The notes under the pieces: model-generated | What the model saw: the letters and a program-made list of their open reading frames with translations, nothing else | Told to the model about the DNA's origin: nothing | Database searches by the model: none | Shown here: positions 48,579 to 59,526 of the stretch, one piece after another | Position numbering within the stretch: position 1 is the stretch's first letter | Layout of the letters: the number at the start of each line of letters is the position of its first letter | Assembly: GCA_963920575.1 (NCBI GenBank) | Contig: OY986965.1 | Coordinates: 10,616,290 to 10,680,289 of the forward strand | Direction of reading: 5' to 3' | DNA length: 64,000 nt | Origin: Narthecium ossifragum | Lineage: Eukaryota; Streptophyta; Magnoliopsida; Dioscoreales; Nartheciaceae | Made by a program: the position numbers and the translations under genes

Positions 48579-49125
48579 TAAGCCTGAACTTATCAATATG
48601 GCATTCATCATTCCATTTAGTGTTCTATTTTTCCATTCAACCATTCCATTTTGCTCTAGTGAACATGGCATTTGTGGTTTGATGAAGAATGCCATTCTCG
48701 ACACAAATCTAGGCAAAAGGTGAATCGTATTCATCTCTTGTGTCGCTTCTTAGTATTTTGATTTTCTTACCAAGTTGGTTTTCCACTTCATTCTTATAAT
48801 GAATGAACATCTCAACTGCTTCATCTTTACTTCTTATTAAGTAAACATAGTAGTACCTCGTGCAACCATCAATAAAAGGTAATGAAATATCTTTTACCAC
48901 TTCATATTTGTACACTTTTCAAATCACACACATCTATATGTATTAAACCTAGAGGTTCAGTGCTTCGTTCAATTGATTGAAACAAAGTCTTAGCAAATTT
49001 GGCTTCAACACAAACCTCGCATTTGTGTTCCTCATCCATTTTAAATTTTGGTAGGAGATTTAAGGATATTAATCTTTTCATTGAAGTTTTATTGACATAT
49101 CCTAATCTTCCATGCATAATTTAAA
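48579..49125 (-). pseudogene. Ty1/copia fragment: integrase core and GAG-pre-integrase
   Basis: Minus-strand frames read [20 protein letters not shown] with zinc-finger residues CEVCVEAKF (49117-48902), [11 protein letters not shown] (first integrase Asp), then LPFIDGCTRYYYVYLIRSKDE, LRSDTRDEYDS, and beyond the stop a diverged form of HQTTxxxxxxxNGVxERKN and LISSGL. This is the continuation of the pieces at 19306-21375 (below) and 52326-53646 (above). Frame breaks are present. Confidence 0.9.
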
Positions 49126-49734
49126 CAGATAATTGGTGTTTAGGTCCATAGTAAGGAAATATTTATCCAAAACTCCATATACATTTTCCTTAAGGTGTTT
49201 AATACCTTGTTGCTTAGCTGTATTTTTTTAATGTCTAAAATACCCTCCTATGACTCTTGGGCTTCCTGTAGAGAGACTTTAATCACATATGTGTTAACTG
49301 CATTTATGAATCCCTCTAACTACTTCTTTCCTCTCCACTCCAATCCCCGTACACATCTCATTCTCTCTCTCACTACTTCTCTCCTCAATTGCATTTAATG
49401 CGTACACATCTCTTTCTCTCTCTTACTATTTCTCTCCTCAATTGTACCTTCTTTAGCCGGCATCTCATCTTTTTTTCTATTTTTTTTTGAAATCTGATGT
49501 CCTGTGTGGACCTCTAGTTTTTTTTCTTTTTTTTAAAAAAAAAATTTGACAAGTAAATTATGTCTACTATTGTTAATTTTTGCAATTGGAAATCAAATTT
49601 TTCATAAATATTTTTTAATTTGTTTGACTAATTTTTGACTTAAATTACTTTCGACAAATCTACAATTGCCTAAAAGTGAAAAGTAACTTGTACAAATTAT
49701 ATTCATCAGATACTTTCTACCAAATTATTCATCA

Positions 49735-50560
49735 GTTACTTTCCATCAAATTGTCAATAGTTACTTTCCACATAGCGGCGGAAAGTAACTAGAGAAAAGT
49801 AACTAGTCATTGAAACTAACGGAAAGTAAATAGTTAGTTTCCACCAAATACTTTCCACAATTATACATCAGTTACTTTTCACAATTGGTAGAATTTTATT
49901 GTCCTATTTATTCACCAGTTACTTTCCATAAAGAGATTGTTCATTAACCAGTTACTTTCCACCAACACTAGGTGTTTATTAACCAGTTACTTTCCACATT
50001 TGGTAGAATTTTGTTGTCCTGTTTATTCACCAGTTACTTTCCATAAAGAGGTTGTTCATTAACCAGTTACTTTCCACCAACACTAGGTGTTTATTAACCA
50101 GTTACTTTCCACATTTGGTAGAATTTGATTGTCATGTTATTCACCAGTTACTTTCCATAAAGAGGTTGTTCATTAACCAGTTACTTTCCACCAACACTAG
50201 GTGTTTATAACCAGTTACTTTTCACATTTGGTAGAATTTGATTGTCCTGTTTATTCACCAGTTACTTTCCATAATGAGGTTGTTCATTAACCAGTTACTT
50301 TCCACCAACACTAGGTGTTTATTAACCAGTTACTTTTCACATTTGGTAGAATTTGATTGTCATGTTATTCACCAGTTACTTTCCATAAAGAGGTTGTTCA
50401 TCAGTTTCATGCATCAGTTACTTTCCACCAACACAAGGTGTTTTTCACCAGTTACTTTCCACAATTGGGTGAATTTGATTGTGCTATTTATTCACCAGTT
50501 ACTTTCCACCAACACAAGGTGTTTATTCACCAGTTACTTTTCACCAAAAATAGAAATAGA
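49735..50560 (+). repeat. Left array of the foldback element, CAGTTACTTTCCA repeats
   Basis: The higher-order unit combines GTTGTTCATTAACC, the 13-mer, CCAACACTAGGTGTTTATTAA, the 13-mer again and ATTTGGTAGAATTTGATTGTC. Unit starts lie at about 49936, 50051, 50165 and 50280. The 71-125 residue frames through it are repeat artefacts. Confidence 0.9.
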
Positions 50561-50938
50561 TTGTCAAAGTAAGATGTCATTTGAAATTGGAAAAGTAACT
50601 CACAGTGCTATATAGAGTTTTGAAAATACAGATGGGAAGTAGCTATGTTACTTCGTATGAGTGTAAAAAGAAAAAGTAACACAAGTTACTATCAGTGTAA
50701 TTACATATAAGATTTCAATTAATTTCCTGTAGTCACTTTTCAATACATGTTTCAGTTGCGCAATACTAATCGCTCAATCAGCTGGGCCTTGAATTGATTA
50801 ATTCCCTCTTCCTTGATATCCCTTGGTATTTGATGTCTATGATGAATTGCTATTTCCCGCATGAAATAACAAAAGTACATGGAGCAATCATTGTTGTGTA
50901 AGGAAACACTAACATAAGTTAGAAAACACCTAATGTTG

Positions 50939-51790
50939 GTGGAAAGTAACTGGTTAAAAAACACCTAATGTTGGTGGAAAGTAACTGATCCCTAGCAACT
51001 TAAATGTAAACACATTATGGAAAGTAACTGGTGAATAAAAACACCTAATGCTGGTGGAAAGTAACTAAAGCAAAGTAACTTATGTGTAAACACATGATGG
51101 AAAGTAACTGGTTAAAAAACACCTAATGTTTGGTGGAAAGTAACTGATCCCTAGCAACTTAAGTGTAAACACATTATGGAAAGTAACTGGTGAATAAAAA
51201 CACCTAATGTTGGTGGAAAGTAACTGAAGCAAAGTAACTTATGTGTAAACACATGATGGAAAGTAACTGGTTAAAAAACACCTAATGTTTGGTGGAAAGT
51301 AACTGATCCCTAGCAACCTAAGTGTAAACACATTATGGAAAGTAACTGGTGAATAAAATCACCTAATGCTGGTGGAAAATAACTGAAGCAAAGTAACTTA
51401 TGTGTAAACACATGATGGAAAGTAACTGGTTATAAAACACCTAATGTTGGTGGAAAGTAACTGATCCCTAGCAACTTAAGTGTAAACACATTATGGAAAG
51501 TAACTGGTTAAAAAACACCTAATGCTGGTGGAAAGTAACTGATGCATAGTAACTTAAGAGTAATCACATGATGGAAAGTAACTGGTGAATAAAGAGGTGA
51601 AAAGTAACTGGTTACCAATTGTGGAAAGTAACTGGTGAAAAATGATTTCTTATGGTGGAAAGTAACTGATACGTAGTAACTGATGATAATTGATACGTAG
51701 TAACTGATGAATAAACACATGATGGAAAGTAACTCGTAATTAAACAGGACAATCAAATTCTATCAAATGTGGAAAGTAACTGGTTACCAG
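50939..51790 (-). repeat. Right array of the foldback element, inverted relative to the left array
   Basis: GGTGGAAAGTAACTG alternates with AAACACCTAATGTTG and GTGTAAACACAT(G/T)ATGGAAAG. Read in reverse it matches the left array block TTAACCAGTTACTTTCCACC followed by AACACTAGGTGTTT, but the longer unit (about 160 bases, four copies) shows that the arms amplified separately. Confidence 0.9.
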
Positions 51791-52325
51791 GTTTGCAAAG
51801 ATAATATGAAGAATACTAGAAAGTAACAATAATGTCAAAAACGATGATTAAGAAAATAATGAGCAAATATATCATGAAAAGTAACTCGTAAAGAAGCAAA
51901 GAAAAATACTAGAAATTAACAATAGTTTCCATAATGTGAAGCAACATTCATGAACGATGATTAAGAAGCATACCCTTTCCCCATAAAATCCTGGAAAGTA
52001 ACTCGTAAAAAACTTCGTTGCTCAAGGTCCGTCGAAATGTCGTGATTTAGAAGGATGTCACAGGAGATCTTCGACTAAAGGAGGGCGGACTAGGGCCGGC
52101 CGTCGGAGGGTGAAAAAAAGGGAAGAAATGTTTCAATGTTTTCCCGCTTGGTGAAGACGAACGGATGGGTTGCTTGGGGAAGACGAAAGGGCTTTGGGCT
52201 GCTATATTTAAGAAAGGGGTATTTATGACTTTTTAGCATAGAAAGGTAGTCAACGCATTGAGAAAGTTTAACAGCTCCTCTATGCCGTACTATTTTTTAT
52301 TTCAACCCTTATTGACCCTTGGCCC

Positions 52326-53646
52326 TAATTTAAAATACTTAGAGACATAGGCAAACTCCTCATTATTATTAGCTCCTTGACCAACATTCACTACAATAGA
52401 TACACTAGCCTTTATGGTTTCACTAGTTTTGACATTGGGGATTTCAGGCATTACATTCATTTTAAATAACCCCTCGGTCACATAGCCTTTACCTAAGTAC
52501 ATGCCATTCTTTCACAAAATAACTTTGTCATATTCGAAAACCAGCTTGAAACCTTTCTTGCTCATCACAGAACCTGAGATTAGGTTCTTGCGAATCTCAG
52601 GCACATGAAGTATCTTCGTCTAAGTGAGCTCCTTCCCGGACGTTAAACTCAGCTTCATGGTCCCTTTGCCTTTCACCTTAGAGGTTGCAAAGTTCCCCAT
52701 GTAGCAGCGTTCTCCATCCACTAATTGGTAGTTGTCAAACATCCATATGTTGGAACAGATGTGGTGGGTAGCGCTAGTGTAGACCCACCATTCCTTCTGA
52801 TTGCTCCTGACCAGCTTCACCTCTAAAACAACTACAATCATGTGCAAGTCATCCATCTCTCCAATGAGACCCTTAGCTATATTTGGTTGAGATGTTTTCT
52901 TCTTATTTGGAATTGGCTTCTTTTTCCCTTCAGCATTATGGCGATTGCAGCAGTCCTTAACACGTTGCCTTGTCTTCCCGCAGACAAAGCACTCACCATT
53001 GAACTTTTGACCATTACCTCCTTAAGTGCCCTTATCACAACGCTTGCTCTTCTTGTCCTTCACATCGCTGGCATTCTCAACTAAATTGGACTTAGAATAT
53101 ATGCCAAGACTGTTGTTCTTATCGGCCTAGCGGTTATCTATCTCAACCTTTAACCTCCGAATGAGATCCTCCAAGCTCATCTCTTTGCATTTGTACTTTA
53201 GGTAGTTCTTGAAGTCCTTCCATGAATGTGGTAATTTCTCAATCATTGTTGTCATTTTGAAGGGTTCATTAACCTGCATATTTCAGCACTCATATCATGG
53301 TAGATGAGTTGAAGCTCCTCCAATTGTTCGACCACACTCTTATCATCTATCACATGGTACTTTAGGAATCGTCCGATAATAAATTTCTTTACTTTTTATC
53401 ACATGGTACTTTAGGAATCGTCCGACGTTATCCACCTTGTACTTTTTATCCAAAGACTCCCAAAGTCATTGGCAGTTTTTTTAGAGAGTGCACGTTATAG
53501 AGCGTATCATCCAAATAGTCCAGGATGTAATTCCGACATAGGAAGTCAGAATGACCCCTGAACTGCAGTTACTGTATGAGCATTCTTTTGTTCTTCAGTT
53601 AGATCATGCTCATCCTCTTTGAAATACCTGACTACTTTAAGGGTGG
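52326..53646 (-). pseudogene. Ty1/copia fragment: gag zinc knuckle and protease
   Basis: Minus-strand blocks in order are a gag region (FKEDEHDLTEEQKNAHT near 53600, then HVIDDKSVVEQLEELQ), the zinc knuckle CFVCGKTRQRVKDC followed by NRHN near 52950, the protease region WWVYTSATHHIC (normally DSG/DTGA; here SATHH, active-site Asp lost), [22 protein letters not shown] and GMYLGKGYVTEGLFKMNVMPE. Many stops and frameshifts. The 5' LTR and the first part of gag are missing because the sequence switches at 53646 to the Ty3 element. Confidence 0.88.
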
Positions 53647-56280
53647 TTAAGTAGAACAGTATTTTCTTTGGCAGACATCACAGGCAGCCACATATTGCTT
53701 CACCTCTCTTCGCATTCCTTCCCACCAGAAGTTCTGCTCCAACCTCTTATAAGTTCTCAAGAACCCGGAGTGACCCCCTACCAGCGAATCATGGACTTTC
53801 GCCAAGAGTCTCCACCGGATGTCGGCTCCCGGCGGTACCGCGACCCTGCCCCCGTTGCAGAGCAGTCCATCCTTCATGGAGAACCGCCGCCGCACTTGTT
53901 CTCCTTCACCCCCGACCAAGCCGTCCGCAAGCTGCGCCGAGGTCCCGGTCTCCTCCATCCGCCGCCGAAGGCCTAGCAAATATGGGTTTGTCCCATTCGC
54001 TGCCTTCAACTCCGCCCAAATCGCCGCTGTAGGAGCCGACATTGCTTGGACCTCCCCTGCTACGGCCTCTTCCTCGTCCAGTCGCCGGACTAGGTCCTCC
54101 TCTCCCGTACTCCCTTGGACCTCCCCTGCTTGTGCCTCTCCTCCTCCTAGTCGCCGAGATAGTGCATCAGCCACCGTGTTTTCCTTCCCTGGCTTATATT
54201 GGATCTCATAGTCATATCCCAGCAATTTTTTCACCCATTTCTGCTGCTCTGGAGTGCCGACCCTTTGCTCCAAGAAATATTTGAGACTCTTCTGATCCAT
54301 CTTTATGATGAACCTTCGCCCCATGAGATATGGCCGCCAGACTCGGATCGCCTCCATGACTGCTAGCATTTCCTTAGCATAGGCCGACCAGGACTTCTTG
54401 GTGGCCGCAATAGCCTTGCTGAGATAAGCAATGGGCCGCCCCTGCTGCATTAAGACCGCCCCAATGCCCTCCCCCGACGCATCTTTCTCCACGATAAAGG
54501 TGTCGGTGAAGTCTGGTAGCGCCAGCACCGGGGTAGTTGACATGGCCGTCTTCAGTGCTTCGAACGCCGCCGTGGCCTCCAGACTCCATTGGAACTTACC
54601 CTTTCGTAACAGCTTCGTTAATGGCGCGGCGATCCGTCCATAGTCCCGAACAAACTTGCGATAATATCCTGTTAGGCCCAGGAATCCCCGGAGTTCGGTT
54701 ACTGTCTTGGGCATCGGCCATTGCTTCATGGCGGTGATCTTCGTCGGGTCCGCTTGCACCCCTTGGCCGGTAATAATATGGCCCAAGTACTCCACTTCTG
54801 CCTCAGCAAACACACACTTCGAAGGCTTAATAAAAAATTGATTACTGGCTAAGATGTCCAGTACTAACCTCAGATGCTGCAAGTGATCTACCCAAGTCCT
54901 GCTGTACACCAGGATATCATCAAAGAAGACCAGAATAAATCGCCGCAGGTAAGGCTGGAAGAGCGCGTTCATGGCCGCCTGGAAGGTTGATGGTGCATTG
55001 CACAGCCCAAACGGCATAACACGGTACTCATAATGTCCGATGTGCGTTCGAAACGCTGTTTTGTAGATGTCCTCCTCATGAACTCTGATCTGGTGGTACC
55101 CGGCCCTTAGATCCAGCTTGGAGAAATACTGTGCGCCATGCAGCTCATTGATCATGTCATCCACGGTGGGAATGGGAAACCGGTCCTTGATGGTGACTGC
55201 ATTCAAGCCTCTGTAATCTGTACAAAATCTCCACGTGCCATCTTTTTTCTTGACTAACAATACGGGCGAAGAGAATGGGCTGGTACTAGGTCTGATAAGT
55301 CCGGCCTTCAACATCTCGGACACCTGCCGCTCGATCTCATTCTTCTGATAATGAGCATACCGATATGGTCGAATATTGACCGGACCGGCGCCCTCTGCTA
55401 CGGGTATACGATGGACATGAGTTCTCAAGGGCGGTAGTTCCTTGGGTTCTTCCAAGACCGCCGCAAACTCCGTCAAGAGTTGTTGTACCTCCGATGGGGG
55501 TTGTTTCCGCTGCTCCTGCTCGCCGTCCTCCTTCGGCACCACCTGTAAAGCAAATAACTCCCCGCCTCCACGGAAGTCCCGCTCCATCACCCAACTGGAG
55601 ATGATCTGTGGTACTGTAGTTTTGTCTGTAGTAATAGTATACGGTACGCCGTCCTTCTCAAAGCTCATGGTCATCGCCTTCCAGTTGTGAACCACATCCC
55701 CCAAGCCAGCCAGCCAGTCCACTCCCAGTACGATATCTAATCCTTTCAGAGGAATGGCATATAAGGTGGTTTGAAACTTGTACCCTTTTAATCTGACGGT
55801 GACGTCGTCAAATCTCTCTCGGCACTGTAGGCGTTCTCCGTTGGCGACCTTCACCGCGAACTCCTTAACTGGTGTGACCACTAACCCCAGCTTCTCGGCC
55901 ATGTCGGTACTGATAAAATTATGAGTTGACCCACTGTCAATCAGGACTGTGACTTGTTGCTTCCCGATCTGCCCGGTCACCCGCATGGTGCGTGGCCCCG
56001 AGTACCCTGTCAGCGCATGCAGAGATATCGCTGGATCCGTCTGGCCTTCAGCTGTGTATGCTTCCATTTCCTCCTCCAGTTCCTCTGCCTCTGCCGCTGG
56101 GTCCACCGTTTCCTCCTCATCAACTTCCACCAAAAAAGCTTGGGGCTTTTGGCACTTATGGCCGGGTACAAACCGCTCCTCGCAGTTGAAGCACAACCCC
56201 TTCTCCCGTCGCTTCTGCATCTCCTCCCACGACAGCCGCGTACGGTGGGGCTTGGTCGCCCCGGCGGTGTCGACATGAAC
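53647..56280 (-). pseudogene. Ty3 pol: zinc knuckle, protease, reverse transcriptase, RNase H, partial integrase
   Basis: A continuous minus-strand frame (857 codons from Met at 56220) holds CFNCEERFVPGHKC near residue 10, the protease site LIDSGSTHNF near 95, RT blocks RFCTDYRGLNAVTIKD, FSKLDLRAGYHQIRV, and the catalytic FFDDILVYS, RNase H starting VEKDASGEGIGAVL and ending NTVADALSRR, and the HHCC integrase finger ending CDVCQRK. It then runs into four foreign codons and a stop at the copia junction. RT catalytic residues look intact, but the element cannot integrate by itself. Confidence 0.92.
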
Positions 56281-57260
56281 TTGGGTCCTGCTACCGCCGG
56301 TCTTCCCGTCCCCGTCCCCAAACCCCTCCCGGTCATTCCCATGCCCGGTGGTGTCCGGCTGCTCGGTCGGTTCCCTTCGAGACGAGGACGACGACGCTGG
56401 TTCATCAACTTTTCCTCAATCAGTTTCGCCCTTTTGATGGTCTCTTGTAGCGTCGCTGGCTCCCAAACGCGCACCTCGTCAGCGACATCTTCTTTCAACC
56501 CCCGGAGAAAGGCTCCGACCAGTGCGGACTGTGTCCATCCCCGTACCCTGTTCGCCAATCCTTCAAACTCATCCAGGTACGCTTCGAACGACCCATGCTG
56601 CCGGATTTGCATGAGTGCTTCGTCCTCCCGGATGTATGCAACTGGCCCGAATCGCACCAGGAGATCCTCCGTAAAGGACTTCCATGTTAACTCCTTCACT
56701 GCTTCCTGGTACACCCTTTGCAACCATTGCCACCATTGGTTCGCTTTTCCTTCCAGGTGAAAGGAAGCCCAGTGCAGTCGCCGGTGATCCGCCGTTTCGT
56801 TCATTGAGAAGAACTGCTCCACCCGGTTGAGCCACACCACCGGATCATCACCGGCGAACTTGGGAAACTCCAGCCGGATCATCGGACCATCCTGCCACCC
56901 GCGCTCCCAATCCTCCCGTTCTGGCGTCGGCGTGCGCCACTGTCGTCTGGAGGCTGACCCCCGTGCTCGTGGCCGCGACCTCGACGTCCTCTCCTCCTCC
57001 CATGGTGGTTCACTTTTGGTTTTTCCCAAGGCCTTCGTCAAGTCGCGTAAAGCCCCTTCGATTCCCCCCATGCGTGCCTCCGTCTGGCGTTGCCGCTCAT
57101 CCGCCAGCCCCCGCTGTTCCATCGCAGCCCTCTCCATCTTTTGCAACGACCCTTTTACGGCGCTATCCCTTGCCTGGAGGTTGGACGCCAATGCTTCCAC
57201 CGTTGCCTTGACGGTGGTAAGGTCAGCTTCCAATGCATTGATCTGATCTTTTTGCGTCAT
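56262..57260 (-). pseudogene. Ty3 gag of the same element, one frame off from pol
   Basis: Starts MTQKDQINALEADLTTVKAT and contains a coiled-coil N-terminus, an arginine/serine-rich linker and the retrotransposon gag core (FPKFAGDDPVVWLNRVEQFF, LHWASFHLEGKANQWW, SFEAYLDEFEGLANRV, FLRGLKEDVADEVR). The zinc-knuckle frame is reached only after a one-base shift at about 56270-56310. A single gag-pol frame would be expected in this group, so this is probably a disabling mutation. Confidence 0.88.
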
Positions 57261-57290
57261 CTTCGCAGGAACGACGGCTCTGATACCACT

Positions 57291-57683
57291 TGATAAGATC
57301 TTATCAGCAAAGACAAGATCCCTCTCGCGTGGAGGATACTTTTCTTCTCTTAATGGCAGAAGAACACCCCAACTCCCAATTAATGGCTGGAAGACGACCC
57401 CTCTTTCTTATTAAAAATAGCATAAGAGATACATAACCCTAACTCTCCTTTTTATATCAAGCAAACCCTAACACCAAAACCCTAACACCCCTGACCAACA
57501 GAAAACTGACTCCTATAGCCATAAGCCACAACCCGGCATCAGGCTTGACCTCCTACCAACTTGACTACTAATCAAACCCGACTCCATCCCCTATTAACCC
57601 TCCTACCATACTCCTCCCATAACCGGCGCTAGGCATAGCGCCGATTGGGTATAGGTACTCGGCTAGAACGCCGAGTCCTATCA
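57291..57683 (-). repeat. 5' LTR of the Ty3 chromovirus-like element
   Basis: 393 bases. On the minus strand it starts TGATAGGACTCGG and ends GATCTTATCA, two bases before the primer-binding site. TATAAAAAGG lies at about 57447-57456 in the same orientation. GATAAGATCTTATC at the end is a perfect palindrome. Confidence 0.85.
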
Positions 57684-58402
57684 GATTATTTCATGGTTTT
57701 AGAGTGGTATTTGTAGCCTCTAAAGCTTAATTTCTAAAAAAATAAGTAATCAGTAAGTATGTTTAGGATATATAGCTCAAGCAATTGCTCTTAGAGCATT
57801 CCCAACAGGTTGGAGGAGCTCGATGACGATGGGTTTCGGAGAAGATGGGTTGGTGCGCGTTGGGATGCGTTCACCAGGATTAGTGGGGTTTTGAGGTTCT
57901 CACCGGCGTTAATGGAGGTAGAGACACGACGGTGATGGAATAGGTGGTGGCGAGCTAGAAATGGGGGTTTCAAGTGGCTGCGAGGGTGGAGGAAGGAGAT
58001 GAGTGAGGTAGGTGGAGAGGATGGCCAGAGTCAATGGACTTCACCGGAGATGGACGAATGACCGACGAGGTGGTGGATGGTGGTGTTGGCTAGTGGATGG
58101 GGCGATTTGGACCTGATGCCTATTTAAGTCCGCTCGGCTTCTTCTAATCGGGGACCTCTGATGCCTGGTACATCGGCATATGGTACAACAACATCCCTGT
58201 TAAGACCGTCATATGGGTCTCAACGCCAGCCTGGTGATCGCCAGCGATGTTGCTGGACACCGACAACTTTGTCTTTACCGTCGCCGGTGGCCTCGTGTGG
58301 TTATCTAATTGATATAGAGAATCAATATAGGGAATCTGTTGGTTGAACAAGTCAAAAAGTGATTCTCTATATTAGAGAATGTCATCAAATTTCATTAAAG
58401 TA
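57684..58402. other. Intergenic, no gene seen
   Basis: Contains GAGCATTCCCAACAGG at about 57794, a sequence type often seen at plant MITE ends, but no matching partner was found. Purine-rich GGTGG-type sequence follows. No domain was recognised in any frame. Confidence 0.45.
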
Positions 58403-58410
58403 GAAATAGA

Positions 58411-58884
58411 TAGGGGTGAGCAGAACCGAACCAAACCCGAAAAACCGAACCGAACCGAATTAGTTCGGTCCATTTGGTTCGGTTCGGTTCGGTTTTTGAA
58501 AAAAACTTCGGTTCTCGGTTCGGTTCGGTTCTTGAAAAAAAAATTCGGTTCGGTTCGGGTCAGAATCGAATAACCCGACTACCCATTAACCCGTTAACCT
58601 AGACTACCCACTAACCCAAACTACCCACTAACCGAAATTTCGGTTCGGTTCGGAACCGAAATTTTCGGTTCGGTTCGGTTCCAAGCCGAATTTCGGTTCG
58701 GTTCGGTTCGGTTCCAAGTCGAATTTCGGTTCGGTTCGGTTCCAATTATTTTGGAACCGAAAAATTCGGTTCGGTTCCAATGGTAATTCGGTTCGGTTCG
58801 GTTCTCTAAAATCTGGACCGAAAAAAATTCGGTTCTTCGGTTCTAGACCGAGAACCGAACCGAAGAATTGAATGCTCACCCCTA
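58411..58884. mobile_element. Complete hAT-type MITE (474 bp) made of GGTTCGGTTC repeats
   Basis: Ends TAGGGGTGAGCA...TGCTCACCCCTA are perfect inverted repeats. They are flanked by the 8-base duplication GAAATAGA (58403-58410 and 58885-58892). The whole interior is CGGTTCGGTT/AACCGAACCG in both orientations. It has the same TAGGGGTG-type ends and 8-base duplication as the element at 26360 but a different repeat core. Confidence 0.93.
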
Positions 58885-59370
58885 GAAATAGAGATAGGGA
58901 AGCTGTTGAGAATGTTTTTACTTTCATACTTCCCGACATCCAGATTGGAACCTCGTTGCTATAGGTTATCATATTTTAACATCAATGAAAATCAAGTGTG
59001 AAACTCGTTCGATTCGGACCAAAAATTCACTTTGATTGAATTGGAATTTACCAAACCAAAATAAGGCTTGCTCAATTCCAATTCTATTTTAACAGCATGT
59101 ATCCGGCTCGACCCGAAAAGAGCTCCGAACAATTTCAAATCGATGTTAGTTAAACATAACTAAACTAGTGATCAAGTCCATTTTAATCATCTTTTCATGT
59201 CCTAATCCAACTCGATCTGACTCGACCCGACACCTGACATGCTCCGATCGGATCCAAACTAAGCCAAACATGGCGGCAAACAAGCTATGCGACCCTCCCA
59301 CCTCTGTATCCAACCGTCCAATCAAACTCCAACCAACGGCTCTAGATGCGAATCCGCGTGATCTCTCATC

Positions 59371-59404
59371 ATTGGTCAGATCCACCCCACCTCATCTCTA
59401 TAAA
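59371..59404 (+). promoter_or_regulatory. CCAAT and TATA elements of the canonical H2A gene
   Basis: ATTGG (inverted CCAAT) at 59371-59375 and TATAAA at 59399-59404, about 125 bases before the start codon. AATCCGCGTG at 59351-59360 differs by one base from the reverse of the histone octamer CGCGGATC. Together they fit an S-phase histone promoter. Confidence 0.6.
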
Positions 59405-59526
59405 TGCCACACAATCATCGCGCGATTGTAGAGATAAAGAAGGGAGAAGGGGAAAACACCCAAGAACTCGCTTCCTCCGCATCGGATTTGATCCCAGTTC
59501 CGTCCAGACCTGGTCTCGAGATCGCC

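Larger units (their letters stand above)
49126..52325. mobile_element. 3.2 kb foldback-like insertion with opposed tandem arrays and 9-bp target duplication
   Basis: Flanked by TAATTTAAA (49117-49125 and 52326-52334). Removing it rejoins copia coding as KYFKL-(W)HGRLGYVN with a single lost G. The left half (49735-50560) carries about 20 copies of CAGTTACTTTCCA in a roughly 115-base higher-order unit. The right half (50939-51790) carries the reverse complement GGAAAGTAACTG in a roughly 160-base unit. A central spacer of about 370 bases separates them. The duplication length points to the Mutator superfamily, but no clear terminal inverted repeats or transposase were found. Confidence 0.7.
53647..57683 (-). 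mobile_element. 3'-truncated Ty3 chromovirus-like element (short LTR, Reina-like)
   Basis: The element reads 5' LTR (57683-57291), primer-binding site (57288-57276, TGGTATCAGAGCC), gag, then pol up to the integrase zinc finger, where it stops at the copia junction. The integrase core, any chromodomain and the 3' LTR are absent. The short LTR and the gag-pol layout resemble the Reina group; that sub-assignment is inference. It is the best preserved coding transposon of the window. Confidence 0.85.

Noticed and set aside
49735..51790. CRISPR-like appearance of the CAGTTACTTTCCA repeats
   Set aside because: Eukaryotic context, spacers are themselves repeated, and the two halves are inverted. 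This is a transposon tandem array.
53668..57293. Plus-strand frames of 60-268 codons opposite the Ty3 gag-pol
   Set aside because: They are antisense shadows of the minus-strand polyprotein, caused by its high GC content and codon bias.
57788..58380. A MITE suggested by GAGCATTCCCAACAGG
   Set aside because: I could not find a matching inverted end or target duplication on the right side.
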